Source of the DNA: Natronorubrum halalkaliphilum
GTDB taxonomy: Archaea > Halobacteriota > Halobacteria > Halobacteriales > Natrialbaceae
Direction of reading: 5' to 3'
Length of the DNA stretch: 64,000 bases
Assembly (NCBI RefSeq): GCF_009834785.1
Contig: NZ_WUYX01000015.1
Coordinates: forward strand, 1-64,000
Shown here: positions 54,737 through 63,729 of the stretch, piece after piece
How positions within the stretch are numbered: position 1 is the stretch's first letter
How the letters are laid out: every line of letters starts with the position of its first letter
The notes under the pieces: model-generated
The model's database searches: none
Told to the model about the DNA's origin: nothing
The model's input: the letters and a program-made list of their open reading frames with translations, nothing else
Position numbers and translations under genes: made by a program

Positions 54737-54813
54737 ATACGGACTGCTGTACGTCAGCGCCGGAGCGGCCGCGAACGGTCTTGCGGTCTCCGGCAGACAG
54801 TTACAACAGATCG
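54737..54813. repeat. Palindromic interspersed repeat, copy C
   Basis: Left arm ATACGGACTGCTGTACGTC and right arm ACAGTTACAACAGATCGT form an imperfect inverted repeat and match copy D best. It ends two bases before the stop codon of the KDPG/KDG aldolase gene, so it forms the immediate 3' end of that transcript. Confidence 0.7.
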
Positions 54814-54815
54814 TT

Positions 54816-55463
54816 TCAGTCGGTACGTGCGGACTCGACGGCCTCGACGAACGCTGCGGCGGACTCCTCGACCTGCGTCATATCGTCGTCAGCGATCGCG
54901 TCGTAATCGATGAGCGCGCTGCCAGCGCCGACGGCGACGGCACCGGCGTCGAAGAATTCGGCGGCGTTGTCGGCCGAGACCCCGCCGGTCGGGATCACGT
55001 CGACCTCGCCGAGCGGCCCTCGAATCGCGCCGATGTGGCCCGGTCCGACGGTCGAGGCGGGAAACAGTTTGAGCACGTCCGCACCGTTCTCCATCGCGGT
55101 GACGGCTTCCGTCGGCGTCATGATGCCCGGAGCCGAGAGCACGCCCTGTCGATTACAAAGTGTGATCGTCTCGACGTCGGTGCTCGGCGAAACGACGAAC
55201 TCTGCCCCTGCGTCGATCACCGACTGTGCCGTCGGCGCGTCGAGGACGGTCCCCGCGCCGACGACCGCGTCCGGCAGTTCGCGGTCGACGGCGGCGATCT
55301 GTTCGCTCGCGCGGGTCCCGTCCGCCGTAATCTCGAGCGCGTCGACGCCCGCGTCGTAGATCGCTCGAGCGACGGGGACGATTCGGTCCTCGTCGATCCC
55401 GCGGAGAACCGCTACGACGCCGCTCTCGACGATCCGATCCCTGATCGCGCGGCTGTCAGTCAT
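54816..55463 (-). CDS. KDPG/KDG aldolase (2-dehydro-3-deoxy-phosphogluconate aldolase)
   Basis: A 215-aa class I aldolase that splits 2-keto-3-deoxy-(6-phospho)gluconate to pyruvate and glyceraldehyde (3-phosphate). The Schiff-base Lys is in ADVLKLFPASTVGPGHIGAI; VDVIPTGGVSADNAAEFFD and VGAGSALIDYD are conserved. Length is normal for the bacterial-type enzyme. No KDG kinase is in the window. It follows the TrmB gene on the same strand. Confidence 0.9.
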   Translation of the reverse strand: MTDSRAIRDRIVESGVVAVLRGIDEDRIVPVARAIYDAGVDALEITADGTRASEQIAAVDRELPDAVVGAGTVLDAPTAQSVIDAGAEFVVSPSTDVETITLCNRQGVLSAPGIMTPTEAVTAMENGADVLKLFPASTVGPGHIGAIRGPLGEVDVIPTGGVSADNAAEFFDAGAVAVGAGSALIDYDAIADDDMTQVEESAAAFVEAVESARTD

Positions 55464-55566
55464 CGGCGATACCTCCGGTCGGGGGGCGAGCCCAGTCCAT
55501 CACATCGGGACGTTTGCTCCCACACCTCAAGAGATTTACTCACGCACGAAAAACAGTCGCGTCGTT

Positions 55567-56625
55567 CTACTCTTCGAGCGGACTGACGGTCACCGACTCC
55601 GCCTCGAAGTCCTCGAGGAACGCGCCGGTGCCACCGATAGTGTAGCGCTCGCCGTCGACAGCGAGTTCGATCGCGTTCTCGATCGGCACCGTCGACGAGA
55701 CCGGGCGGACGAGACTCTGTCGAACGGCGACGACCTCGCCGGAGAGCGTCGACGGAAGGTCGCGTTCGCCGACCGGCGACCCGGTAACGGTCGCTTCGAT
55801 CCGGCTGTCGGTGGCGCGGTGAAGGGCGATCTGGAAGACGGCGTTGCGAAACCCTTCGAACGTCCGCGGGAGGTCGCCGGCTGCAGTGACGTACCGCTCC
55901 TCGGCGGTCGGCCAGTAGTTCGCGAGGAACGACCCGACGAAGACCGGTGCGAGCTGCGGCTGGGAGATCGAAATGGCTCTCGTATCGCTCGTCGAACTCG
56001 TCAGCATCTGGCTGGGTGCGAGCAGTCCGTGCTGGCTGTCGACCGTGAGCATCGTGGGAACGAGTGCATCCCACGTGCGAACGGTGCTCGCCGTCCCCGC
56101 CAGCGACGCGATATCCTGCTCGTCGTCGGTCCCGCCCAACAGGAGCAAGACGAGGACGCCCCGATCGACGGTGTCCTCGAGCGTCGACCGGATCTGCGGG
56201 AGCACCTCGGCGGGCAGCGAGAGCGTGACTTCCGTCTCGGCGCCGGCGAGCAGCCCCTCGATCCGCTTGAGGACCGTCTGGCGGGCCTTGATTACCTCGA
56301 ACTCTTCGCCCGTGCGCTCGGTCGTCGTGTACCGCGATTGGAGCTCCGGCTCGATCGCTTCGACGCTTTCCGTGAGTCGGCCGACGACCGTCTCGGGGTC
56401 GACGGGGCGAATCACCGTCGGCACGGAGTGGTCGTCGACCTCGACGAAGCCACGCGTCTCGAGTTCCTCGCTGATGCTGTAGACGTACCGCTTGGAGACG
56501 TCCGCAGCGTCCGCGATGGTGCTGGCTTTCGACTCGCCCTGATCGAGTATCGCGAGATAGGTGTCAACCTCCTTCTCCGAGAGGCCGAAGCGTTCGAGCA
56601 GATCGGCAAGATCGTCAGTATCCAT
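55567..56625 (-). CDS. trmB: TrmB family sugar-responsive transcriptional regulator
   Basis: A 352-aa regulator. Residues about 1-70 are a winged helix: LADLLERFGLSEKEVDTYLA, SKASTIADAADVSKRYVYSI. A coiled-coil linker follows, then a C-terminal sugar-binding domain (about 110-352). In Halobacterium TrmB represses gluconeogenesis-type genes and controls sugar genes in response to glucose. Here it lies inside the sugar island, between the aldolase and the second GH15 gene, so it is the obvious regulator of this cluster. Confidence 0.9.
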   Translation of the reverse strand: MDTDDLADLLERFGLSEKEVDTYLAILDQGESKASTIADAADVSKRYVYSISEELETRGFVEVDDHSVPTVIRPVDPETVVGRLTESVEAIEPELQSRYTTTERTGEEFEVIKARQTVLKRIEGLLAGAETEVTLSLPAEVLPQIRSTLEDTVDRGVLVLLLLGGTDDEQDIASLAGTASTVRTWDALVPTMLTVDSQHGLLAPSQMLTSSTSDTRAISISQPQLAPVFVGSFLANYWPTAEERYVTAAGDLPRTFEGFRNAVFQIALHRATDSRIEATVTGSPVGERDLPSTLSGEVVAVRQSLVRPVSSTVPIENAIELAVDGERYTIGGTGAFLEDFEAESVTVSPLEE

Positions 56626-56778
56626 GGTTACTCAGTACCTCACAGATCGGTCGGTTAGTGTAAAAGATTCCCGATGAGACTGTCACGCCGTTCGACGTAC
56701 CGGAGCCGACGGTGACTGCGTTCACGGCAACGAACGGACTTCGCCGCTTGCAGAAAGTAGGAATACATTTTTCAACAA

Positions 56779-56788
56779 AGTTTAATGG
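56779..56788 (+). promoter_or_regulatory. TATA box for the second GH15 gene
   Basis: GTTTAATG lies about 28 nt before the ATG at 56812. This supports 56812 over an in-frame ATG at 56785, which is part of the TATA element itself. Confidence 0.5.
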
Positions 56789-56811
56789 GGGGCGGGCGAA
56801 CTGAGTATACG

Positions 56812-58848
56812 ATGGAATTACACGGCGCCCTCAACGATTTCAAGCGCTCACGGGGCGACTCGCATCGGTTCCCCGGGGAGCGCCGGTCCACGACAGGATT
56901 GTTTTCCGGTCTCGACGACCGACTCGTCCACGTCGCGCCCGACGGTTCGACCACTGACTACTCCTATCCGCTCTCCGGCGTTTCCGGCATCGAACGCTCA
57001 CGGTTCGCGCTCGTCGTCGACGACGAACGACACTGGTTCGACGAGGGCGAACAGCAGTACGTCGACGGAACCGCCGTCGTCGAAACCGTCCATGACGCGG
57101 GCAGCTACACCTGTCGGCAGTACGACCTCACGATCGATCACCGCCACCTGACCCACTTCGTCCTCGAGGACGGGCCGGACGCGGACGCGTCGATCGAGGC
57201 CTGTTTCGGATTCGCACCCGAAGGACGGGCGAATCGAGTCGGCCAACTCTGGCACGACGACGCCGTCGAGGTCCACCACGACAGCGAACGGGACTTCGTC
57301 GCCGCCTCGACCGACCTCTCCGTCTCGGGGCAGGTCCCGGAACGGTTCGAGGAGTTGCTCGCCGCGGAACCCGCGACGTTCCCGCGGCACAGAGACGACG
57401 ACCGGTACGAGGAGGCTCGACTCAGCCCGATCACGAGAGTCGAGTTCGACCTGACGGGATCGACGCCCGCCGGAACCGTCGCGACGCTGCTAACGAAAGG
57501 CGCGGATCGGACCGACGCGTTAAAACGCGTCCGAGACGACGCGCTCGCTCACGACGACCGGGAGTCGATCCTCGAGGCGGGACGGAGTCAGGCTCGGGAT
57601 CGACTCCCCGACGCGGGCGCCGGTCTCGGCGACGAATTCGTGGACTTACGGGCGCTCTGTCTCCTCCGGTCCGCGACTGGCGCGCGAATCGCCGGCCCCG
57701 AGTTCGACCCCTTCTACCGTTACTCCGGCGGCTACGGCTACACCTGGTTCCGCGACGACGCCGAGATCGCCCGATTCCTGCTCGAGACCGATCTGCGCAC
57801 GGAGACCGACCTCGAGGAGTGGCACGCCGCCAGCGCTCGCTTCTACGCCGACACCCAACTCGAAGACGGGACGTGGCCCCACCGCGTCTGGCCGCACAAC
57901 GGTCAACTCGCCCCCGGATGGGCGAACGGGCGGCTCGAGGAGGGTGACTCCGCGGACTACCAGGCCGACCAGACCGCGAGCGTCGCGGCGTTTCTCGCGA
58001 CCTACCTCCGACGGGTCGATCCGAGCGACGAGCGAGTCAACAAGACGCTGACCGCCGCGCTCGAGGGGATCGACGCCACCCTCGAAGCGGACGGCCTCCC
58101 CGGCGACGTCCAGAACGCGTGGGAGAACATGACCGGTCGGTTCACGCACACGGCGGCGACGTTTCTCGAGGCGTACGCCGCGATCGCGCGGGCTCCGGTC
58201 GACGAGGACGTCGCGGCTCACGCGAGCGCACAGGCGGAACGCGTCTACGCGGCGCTGGACGATCTCTGGCTCTCGGAACGCGACTGCTACGCGATGCGAC
58301 TCGAGGACGGCGAACTCGACGAGCGACTCGACGGAAGCACGCTCGCGCTCGCGTCGGCCCACCGAGAGTACGATGCCATCGCGACGGTCGACGACGAACG
58401 ACTCGACCGTCTCGGCAGCCACCTCGAGACGACGCTCGAGGGACTCTATCGGGACCCCGAAGGCCCGATCGAGGGACTGGCGCGCTTCGAGGGCGACCCG
58501 TGGCGGCTCCGGGACCAGACGGAGCCGAAAATCTGGACGGTGACGACGGCGTGGGGTGCCAACGCGGCCGTCGAACTCCGCGACCTGTTTGCCGCGAACG
58601 ACCACCCGCGGGCCGCGGAGTTCGACGACCGCGGACGCGAGCTGCTGGCGCTGGTCGCGCCCGGCGGCCTGCTCCGTCGACCCGGCGGATATCTCCCCGA
58701 GCAACTGTTCGACGACGGCACGCCCGACAGTGCGACCCCGCTCGGGTGGCCACACGCGATCAGACTCGCGACTGCGAGCGCGCTCGAGACCGCTGAACCC
58801 GTCGAGTCGGGCGTCGAAACCGGCGGACGGGCGACCGGTCACGAGTAG
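56812..58848 (+). CDS. GH15 family glucoamylase-like glycoside hydrolase
   Basis: A 678-aa protein. Residues about 1-280 form a beta-sandwich supersandwich domain (MELHGALNDFKRSRGD; SYTCRQYDLTIDHRHLTHFV), and about 290-660 the (alpha/alpha)6 catalytic domain: GGYGYTWFRDDAEIARFLLE, GTWPHRVWPHNGQL, and DVQNAWENMTGRFTHTAATF, with a Glu in the WEN motif as a candidate acid. There is no signal peptide, so it acts in the cytoplasm on imported oligosaccharide. It is a distant relative of the GH15 gene at 50147. Confidence 0.87.
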   Translation: MELHGALNDFKRSRGDSHRFPGERRSTTGLFSGLDDRLVHVAPDGSTTDYSYPLSGVSGIERSRFALVVDDERHWFDEGEQQYVDGTAVVETVHDAGSYTCRQYDLTIDHRHLTHFVLEDGPDADASIEACFGFAPEGRANRVGQLWHDDAVEVHHDSERDFVAASTDLSVSGQVPERFEELLAAEPATFPRHRDDDRYEEARLSPITRVEFDLTGSTPAGTVATLLTKGADRTDALKRVRDDALAHDDRESILEAGRSQARDRLPDAGAGLGDEFVDLRALCLLRSATGARIAGPEFDPFYRYSGGYGYTWFRDDAEIARFLLETDLRTETDLEEWHAASARFYADTQLEDGTWPHRVWPHNGQLAPGWANGRLEEGDSADYQADQTASVAAFLATYLRRVDPSDERVNKTLTAALEGIDATLEADGLPGDVQNAWENMTGRFTHTAATFLEAYAAIARAPVDEDVAAHASAQAERVYAALDDLWLSERDCYAMRLEDGELDERLDGSTLALASAHREYDAIATVDDERLDRLGSHLETTLEGLYRDPEGPIEGLARFEGDPWRLRDQTEPKIWTVTTAWGANAAVELRDLFAANDHPRAAEFDDRGRELLALVAPGGLLRRPGGYLPEQLFDDGTPDSATPLGWPHAIRLATASALETAEPVESGVETGGRATGHE

Positions 58849-59049
58849 CGGTGGTTACGCGCGCTCACGAGTCGGTGGTCGCGCCGAAACAGCGTCTCCG
58901 AGAACAGTATACGCTCCTCTTTTTCGCCGTGAAACGCGCTAGTTCGAGTGGCAAACCGCGTATCAGCCCGCAAAAACAGCGTTCGAGATCGGCGGTCGGC
59001 ACGACGTCACGTACGCTCGGGGCCTCGGCGGTCCGAAACGACGGTCGAA

Positions 59050-60189
59050 CTACCGTGCGGTCATTTCCGGCGGTTCGTTCTCGGAGCCGAAGACGTCGGC
59101 CCCGGTTTCGGAATCGAAGAGGTGGAGATCGGATTCCGAGAACGTCAGCCTCACCTGTTCGCCGGGCTCGGGGCTGACCGTCGATTCGACGCGGGCGATA
59201 AACTCCGGCGCGATATCGATGTGGAGGTAGTTGTCGGAGCCGACCGGCTCGACGACTTCGACGGTGCCCTCGATCGTATTGTCGGCCGCCCCGCTCGCAA
59301 CGGAGACGTTTTCGGGGCGAATGCCGAGCGTGTAGCGATCCGCGGTGAGGCTGGCCGCGTGCTGGTCGGCGTACGTTGCCGAGAGGTCGAACTGGAATCG
59401 GCCGTCGGGACCGAGCAACTGAATCCGGTCGCCGTCGCGCCGTACGTCGACGTCCACGAAGTTCATCGAGGGCGATCCGACGAAGCCGGCGACGAACTGG
59501 TTGACCGGATTCTCGTAGACCTCGGTCGGCGGCCCGGTCTGTTGGAGGACCCCGTGGTTGAGGATAACCATCCGGTCGCCCATCGTCATCGCCTCTTCTT
59601 GATCGTGCGTGACGTAGACGGCCGTGATCCCGAGTTCGTTCTGGATTCGCTGAATCTCGGCGCGCATCTCCGTACGAAGACTGGCGTCGAGATTGGACAG
59701 CGGTTCGTCGAAGAGGAACAGATCCGGTTCGCGAACGATCGCGCGCCCGAGCGCGACGCGCTGTTTCTGCCCGCCCGAGAGTTCGTCGGGTTTGTCCTCG
59801 AGCAGGTCGCCGATCCCCATCATCTCGGCGGCCTCGACCACGCGCTGTTCGCGCTCGTCCTCCACCATCTCGGTGCTCATTCGGAGCCCGAACTCCATGT
59901 TCTCGAAGACGGTCTTGTGCGGGTAGAGCGCGTAGTTCTGGAACACCATCGCCACGTCTCGGTTTTTCGCGTGAACGTTGGTGACGTCATCGTCACCGAT
60001 TTGGATCGTTCCCGCGGTCGGTCGCTCGAGTCCGGCGAGCATCCGGAGCGTGGTCGTCTTTCCACAGCCGGAGGGACCGACGACCGTGATGAACTCTCCG
60101 TCGTCGATCTCGAGGGAGAGATCGTCAACCGCGACGACTGAGCCGGTATCGTACTCCTTTCGAAGCGATTCGATCGTGACACGTGCCAT
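59050..60189 (-). CDS. Sugar ABC transporter ATP-binding protein (MalK/UgpC type)
   Basis: A 379-aa ATPase that drives sugar import. Walker A is VGPSGCGKTTTLRML, signature LSGGQKQRVALG, Walker B LFLFDEPLSNLDA, switch His in YVTHDQEEAMTMGD. The C-terminal about 140 residues are the TOBE regulatory domain of MalK-type ATPases. ATG 60189 is preferred over a longer frame because of the promoter spacing. It is divergent from the rest of the transporter and shares the intergenic region with the binding-protein gene. Confidence 0.93.
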   Translation of the reverse strand: MARVTIESLRKEYDTGSVVAVDDLSLEIDDGEFITVVGPSGCGKTTTLRMLAGLERPTAGTIQIGDDDVTNVHAKNRDVAMVFQNYALYPHKTVFENMEFGLRMSTEMVEDEREQRVVEAAEMMGIGDLLEDKPDELSGGQKQRVALGRAIVREPDLFLFDEPLSNLDASLRTEMRAEIQRIQNELGITAVYVTHDQEEAMTMGDRMVILNHGVLQQTGPPTEVYENPVNQFVAGFVGSPSMNFVDVDVRRDGDRIQLLGPDGRFQFDLSATYADQHAASLTADRYTLGIRPENVSVASGAADNTIEGTVEVVEPVGSDNYLHIDIAPEFIARVESTVSPEPGEQVRLTFSESDLHLFDSETGADVFGSENEPPEMTAR

Positions 60190-60213
60190 TGTACACCCCG
60201 TTTGGCGAGGGGA

Positions 60214-60222
60214 CGTAAAATC
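60214..60222 (-). promoter_or_regulatory. TATA box for the ABC ATPase gene
   Basis: On the minus strand GATTTTAC is about 28 nt before the ATG, fitting leaderless transcription. A perfect GTAATATTAC palindrome lies a little upstream, near 60247, and could be a regulator site. Confidence 0.45.
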
Positions 60223-60468
60223 CTTTCTCAAAACCCACGATCTAAGAAGTAATATTACATCCATAATTGAGAGCGATCGGTTCAGTGCGTTTTCAGTTCG
60301 GGGGACGGTTTCATCCTCGCGACGGCTCGCCTCTGTTCGTTCGCGAACAGATGGCCACAACACCGATAACCCCTCGTGAACGCGGTCATCACTGGTCACT
60401 CGGGTACATCGACTCCGCGTTTCCAAAGTACTAAATATGTGAAGATATGATTCATCACTGTTTGACCT

Positions 60469-61674
60469 ATGGCAACCAACCGCAGATCAGTTCTCAAGGC
60501 AGTAGGGGGAATGAGCGCAGCACTGGCAATCGCCGGCTGTCTCGGCGACGATGACGACGGTGCAAACCTCTGGCACGACTTCGAAGACGCGGAAACCGAC
60601 ACCTTCGAATCGCACCTCGAGGCGTTCAACGAGGATCGCGACCAGGCGCTGACGGCGGACGGCGTCTCCGAACTGGAAGAACAGCTCGAGACCGCGCTCG
60701 CTGCCGACCGCGGTCCCCAGTCGTTCGCGTGGGCCCACGACTGGATCGGTCGCTACCACGACCAGGAGTTCGTTACCGACGCCGGCGACGACCTCGAGGT
60801 CGACCTCGAGTCGACGTACACCGAGGTCGCCGCGGAAGCCGTGCAGTACGAGGGCGCGGTGTACGGCCTGCCGTACGGTGCGGAGACGGTAACGTTGATG
60901 TACAACGAGGATCTGGTCGACTCCCCGCCGGAGACGGTCTCCGAGATGGAGTCGATCATGGAAGACCACCACGATCCGGAAAACGGCCAGTACGGTCTCT
61001 CGTACCCGTCGGTCGACCCGTACTTCGTCAGCGCCTGGGTACACGCCTACGGCGGCTACTACTACGACGAGGAGTCGGGCGAACTCGGTCTCGAGAACGA
61101 CGAGACGATCGAAGGGGTCGAACTGCTCGCGGATTCGTTCTACCCGTACGTTCCGGAGGACCCGGATTACGAATCCCAGGTGGCCGTGTTCAACGACGGC
61201 AACGCGCCGTTTGCGATCAACGGCCCGTGGCAGGTCGGCGGCTTCCGCGACGGCGACTTCGACGTGACGCTGGCACCGCTCCCGACCGTCGACGGCGGCG
61301 AGCCGCGTCCGTACACGGGCGTGCAGATGTGGTACTTCACGTCGAGACTCGGGGAGGCGGAGGACGACGTCTCCGACGCGGTCGTCGACTGGACGGAGTA
61401 CCACACGACCAACGAGGACGCCATCCTCACCAACGCACAGGACTACGGGATGGTCCCGGTTCATCAGGACTACGTCGAAAGCGACGAACTCGGCGAGGAC
61501 GTCGAGATGTTCGCCCAGACGATCGACTCGGGGATCCCGCTGCCGACCGATCCGCGAATGAATCAGGTTTGGGATCCCGTCGAAGACGCGCTCGAGCGCG
61601 TGTTCATCGGCGACGAAGAGCCGCGTGAAGCGTTCGAAGAGGCTGCAGAGCAGGTTCGCGACGCCTGGGACTAA
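60469..61674 (+). CDS. Extracellular sugar-binding lipoprotein of the ABC transporter
   Basis: A 401-aa MalE-like solute-binding protein. The N-terminus has a twin-arginine stretch (TNRRSVLKAVGGMSAALA) followed by a lipobox with Cys (IAGCLGDDDDG), so it is probably Tat-exported and lipid-anchored. Family blocks follow: WHDFEDAETDTFESHLEAFN, YGLPYGAETVTLMYNEDL, and FAINGPWQVGGFRDGDFDV. It captures a maltose-, trehalose- or maltodextrin-like sugar. The permease genes follow directly (24 nt). Confidence 0.92.
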   Translation: MATNRRSVLKAVGGMSAALAIAGCLGDDDDGANLWHDFEDAETDTFESHLEAFNEDRDQALTADGVSELEEQLETALAADRGPQSFAWAHDWIGRYHDQEFVTDAGDDLEVDLESTYTEVAAEAVQYEGAVYGLPYGAETVTLMYNEDLVDSPPETVSEMESIMEDHHDPENGQYGLSYPSVDPYFVSAWVHAYGGYYYDEESGELGLENDETIEGVELLADSFYPYVPEDPDYESQVAVFNDGNAPFAINGPWQVGGFRDGDFDVTLAPLPTVDGGEPRPYTGVQMWYFTSRLGEAEDDVSDAVVDWTEYHTTNEDAILTNAQDYGMVPVHQDYVESDELGEDVEMFAQTIDSGIPLPTDPRMNQVWDPVEDALERVFIGDEEPREAFEEAAEQVRDAWD

Positions 61675-61697
61675 CCGACGGCTACTACGATTGATCT

Positions 61698-62729
61698 ATG
61701 GTTTCGCTACCCCGCAACCGATTACCGCTGTCCGCCGAGCGGCTGCGTGATCTTCCCTTCGGCTCACGAGACATCGGGCTGTTTCTCGTGTTGCCGGGGC
61801 TGATCCTGTTCTCGGCGTTCATGCTCTACCCGATCGCGTTCCTGATCTACCTGTCGCTGACAGACGCGACACACGCGGGAACCGTCATCGGCGGAGATGC
61901 ATCGCTGGTCGGACTACAAAACTACGTCGAGCTGTTTACCGATCGACTGTTCTGGAACTCGATCGGAATCACCTGGCTGTTCCTCGCAGTGAGCCTCGTC
62001 ATCAAGGTCATCGTCGGGATCGGGATCGCGATGCTGTTCACGCACTCTCACGTGATCGGGAAGCGGTACATGCGAGCGATGATCATCATCCCGATGGGAT
62101 TCCCGCCGATTTTCACGATTACGATCTGGCGAGGAATGTTCAGTAGCGCCCGTTTCGGGCCGTTAAATGAGATGTTAGCCATGTACAACGGTGCCGTTAC
62201 CTGGATCGCCGGCGTCGTCGATAGCGCCGTCTTTTTCATGGCGGTCAGTGCGCCCGAGTTCCTGCTCGTAGATATGCCAGTCGCCTGGCTCAGCGGTCGC
62301 TGGAGCACGTTCTTCGCGTACGTAACGACCGAAGTCTGGCTCGCGTACCCGTTTATGGTGATCATCATCGTGAGCGCGCTTCAGGACGTGCCCGCGGAAC
62401 TTCACGACGCGGCCAAGGTCGACGGCGCGGGCTATCTGTACCGTTTCATCCACGTTACGTTGCCCGCGATCAAGGGCCCGGTCATGTTTGCGTCGATTCT
62501 CACCGCCGCGACGTCGTTCCAGCAGTTCCTCATTCCGTGGATCTTCAACCGCGGCGGGCCGGCGAGACAGAACGAACTGATTCTCGTCTACGGCTACCGT
62601 GAAGCCATCGTCAACCACGAGTACGCGTTCGCCTCCGCGATCATGGTCACCGCAATCGCCTTCATCGGCGTGTTCATGTGGCTGGCCGTCAAGAAAGGCG
62701 GTCTCGCCGAGGGGGTGGGATCGGAATGA
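61698..62729 (+). CDS. Sugar ABC transporter permease (MalF-type)
   Basis: A 343-aa inner-membrane permease with about six to eight helices. The EAA loop that contacts the ATPase is DAAKVDGAGYLYRFIHVTLP. The first helix is FLVLPGLILFSAFMLYPIAF. Its stop overlaps the next ATG (ATGA). Confidence 0.92.
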   Translation: MVSLPRNRLPLSAERLRDLPFGSRDIGLFLVLPGLILFSAFMLYPIAFLIYLSLTDATHAGTVIGGDASLVGLQNYVELFTDRLFWNSIGITWLFLAVSLVIKVIVGIGIAMLFTHSHVIGKRYMRAMIIIPMGFPPIFTITIWRGMFSSARFGPLNEMLAMYNGAVTWIAGVVDSAVFFMAVSAPEFLLVDMPVAWLSGRWSTFFAYVTTEVWLAYPFMVIIIVSALQDVPAELHDAAKVDGAGYLYRFIHVTLPAIKGPVMFASILTAATSFQQFLIPWIFNRGGPARQNELILVYGYREAIVNHEYAFASAIMVTAIAFIGVFMWLAVKKGGLAEGVGSE

Positions 62730-63619
62730 AACTCATCGACGATATTCGGGCGGTACGGTCCGGTCACAAACGGCCGCAGGAACTCGCAAAGAGCCTGATC
62801 GCGACCGGCAGCGCGGTCGGGTTGCTCGTCGTCCTGTTGTTCCCCGTCTACTGGATGCTCACGGCCTCGCTCTCACAGGGGGTCGGGCTGATGAGCTCCG
62901 ACGGGATCTTCGCCGATCCGAGCACGTACAATCTCGACGCCTACCGGTACGTCCTCATCGAAGACTCGACCTTCAGAGAGGCGCTGCTCAACAGCCTCGT
63001 GGTCGTCTTCGTGACGGTCAGCGTCTCGCTGTCCGTCATCATCCCCGGTGCCTACGCCCTTTCGCGGCGCAGGTTCGCCGGGCGGACGAAGATCCTCTAC
63101 GGCTACGTGTTGTTCACGCAGGTCGGTGCGGGGCTATCGATCGCGACGCTCATCGCCTTGTACGCGCTGTTCGTCAACTTCGGGCTCGACAACAGCCTGC
63201 TCGTGTTGGGACTGTTCTACGCGGGCACGGCCATCCCGTTCAACACGTGGCTGCTGAAGACGTTCATGGACAACATCCCGGTCTCCTACGAGGAGGCCGC
63301 GATGGTCGACGGCGCCAGCCAGTGGCAGGTCATCCGTGAGGTCATCCTGCCGCTCTCGAAGCCGGGAATCGCCGTCGTCCTCGTCTTCACCTTCCTCGCC
63401 GGCTGGAACGAGTTCATCATCGCCCAGACGCTGCTCCAGTCCGAAAACTACACGCTCTCGGTGGAACTCTACTCCCTCGCGACGTCCGGTCGGTACTCGA
63501 CGCCGTGGACCGAGTTCGCCGCGTTCGCGATCCTCTTCGCGACGCCGGTCGCGCTCATCTACTTCTTCGCCCAGAGCTACGTCGAGAGCGGCCTCTCCTT
63601 CGGCGGGATGGAAGGCTGA
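62726..63619 (+). CDS. Sugar ABC transporter permease (MalG-type)
   Basis: A 297-aa permease. The EAA loop is EEAAMVDGASQWQVIREVIL and first helices include GLLVVLLFPVYWMLTASLS. It pairs with the preceding MalF-type permease; the ATG overlaps its stop. It ends the sugar island. Confidence 0.92.
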   Translation: MKLIDDIRAVRSGHKRPQELAKSLIATGSAVGLLVVLLFPVYWMLTASLSQGVGLMSSDGIFADPSTYNLDAYRYVLIEDSTFREALLNSLVVVFVTVSVSLSVIIPGAYALSRRRFAGRTKILYGYVLFTQVGAGLSIATLIALYALFVNFGLDNSLLVLGLFYAGTAIPFNTWLLKTFMDNIPVSYEEAAMVDGASQWQVIREVILPLSKPGIAVVLVFTFLAGWNEFIIAQTLLQSENYTLSVELYSLATSGRYSTPWTEFAAFAILFATPVALIYFFAQSYVESGLSFGGMEG

Positions 63620-63729
63620 GGCCCTCAAACGCCGATTTTCACCACCTCTTCTATTAGTTGGTATCGCCTCTTTTGAATGTGGGCTGATCGATCAGATGGT
63701 TTATTTCTACGGCGATTCGATCGGTTTCC

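Noticed and set aside
7647-54813. Palindromic repeats considered as CRISPR repeats
   Set aside because: Copies are single, far apart and have no spacers between them, so they are not an array; no cas genes are present.
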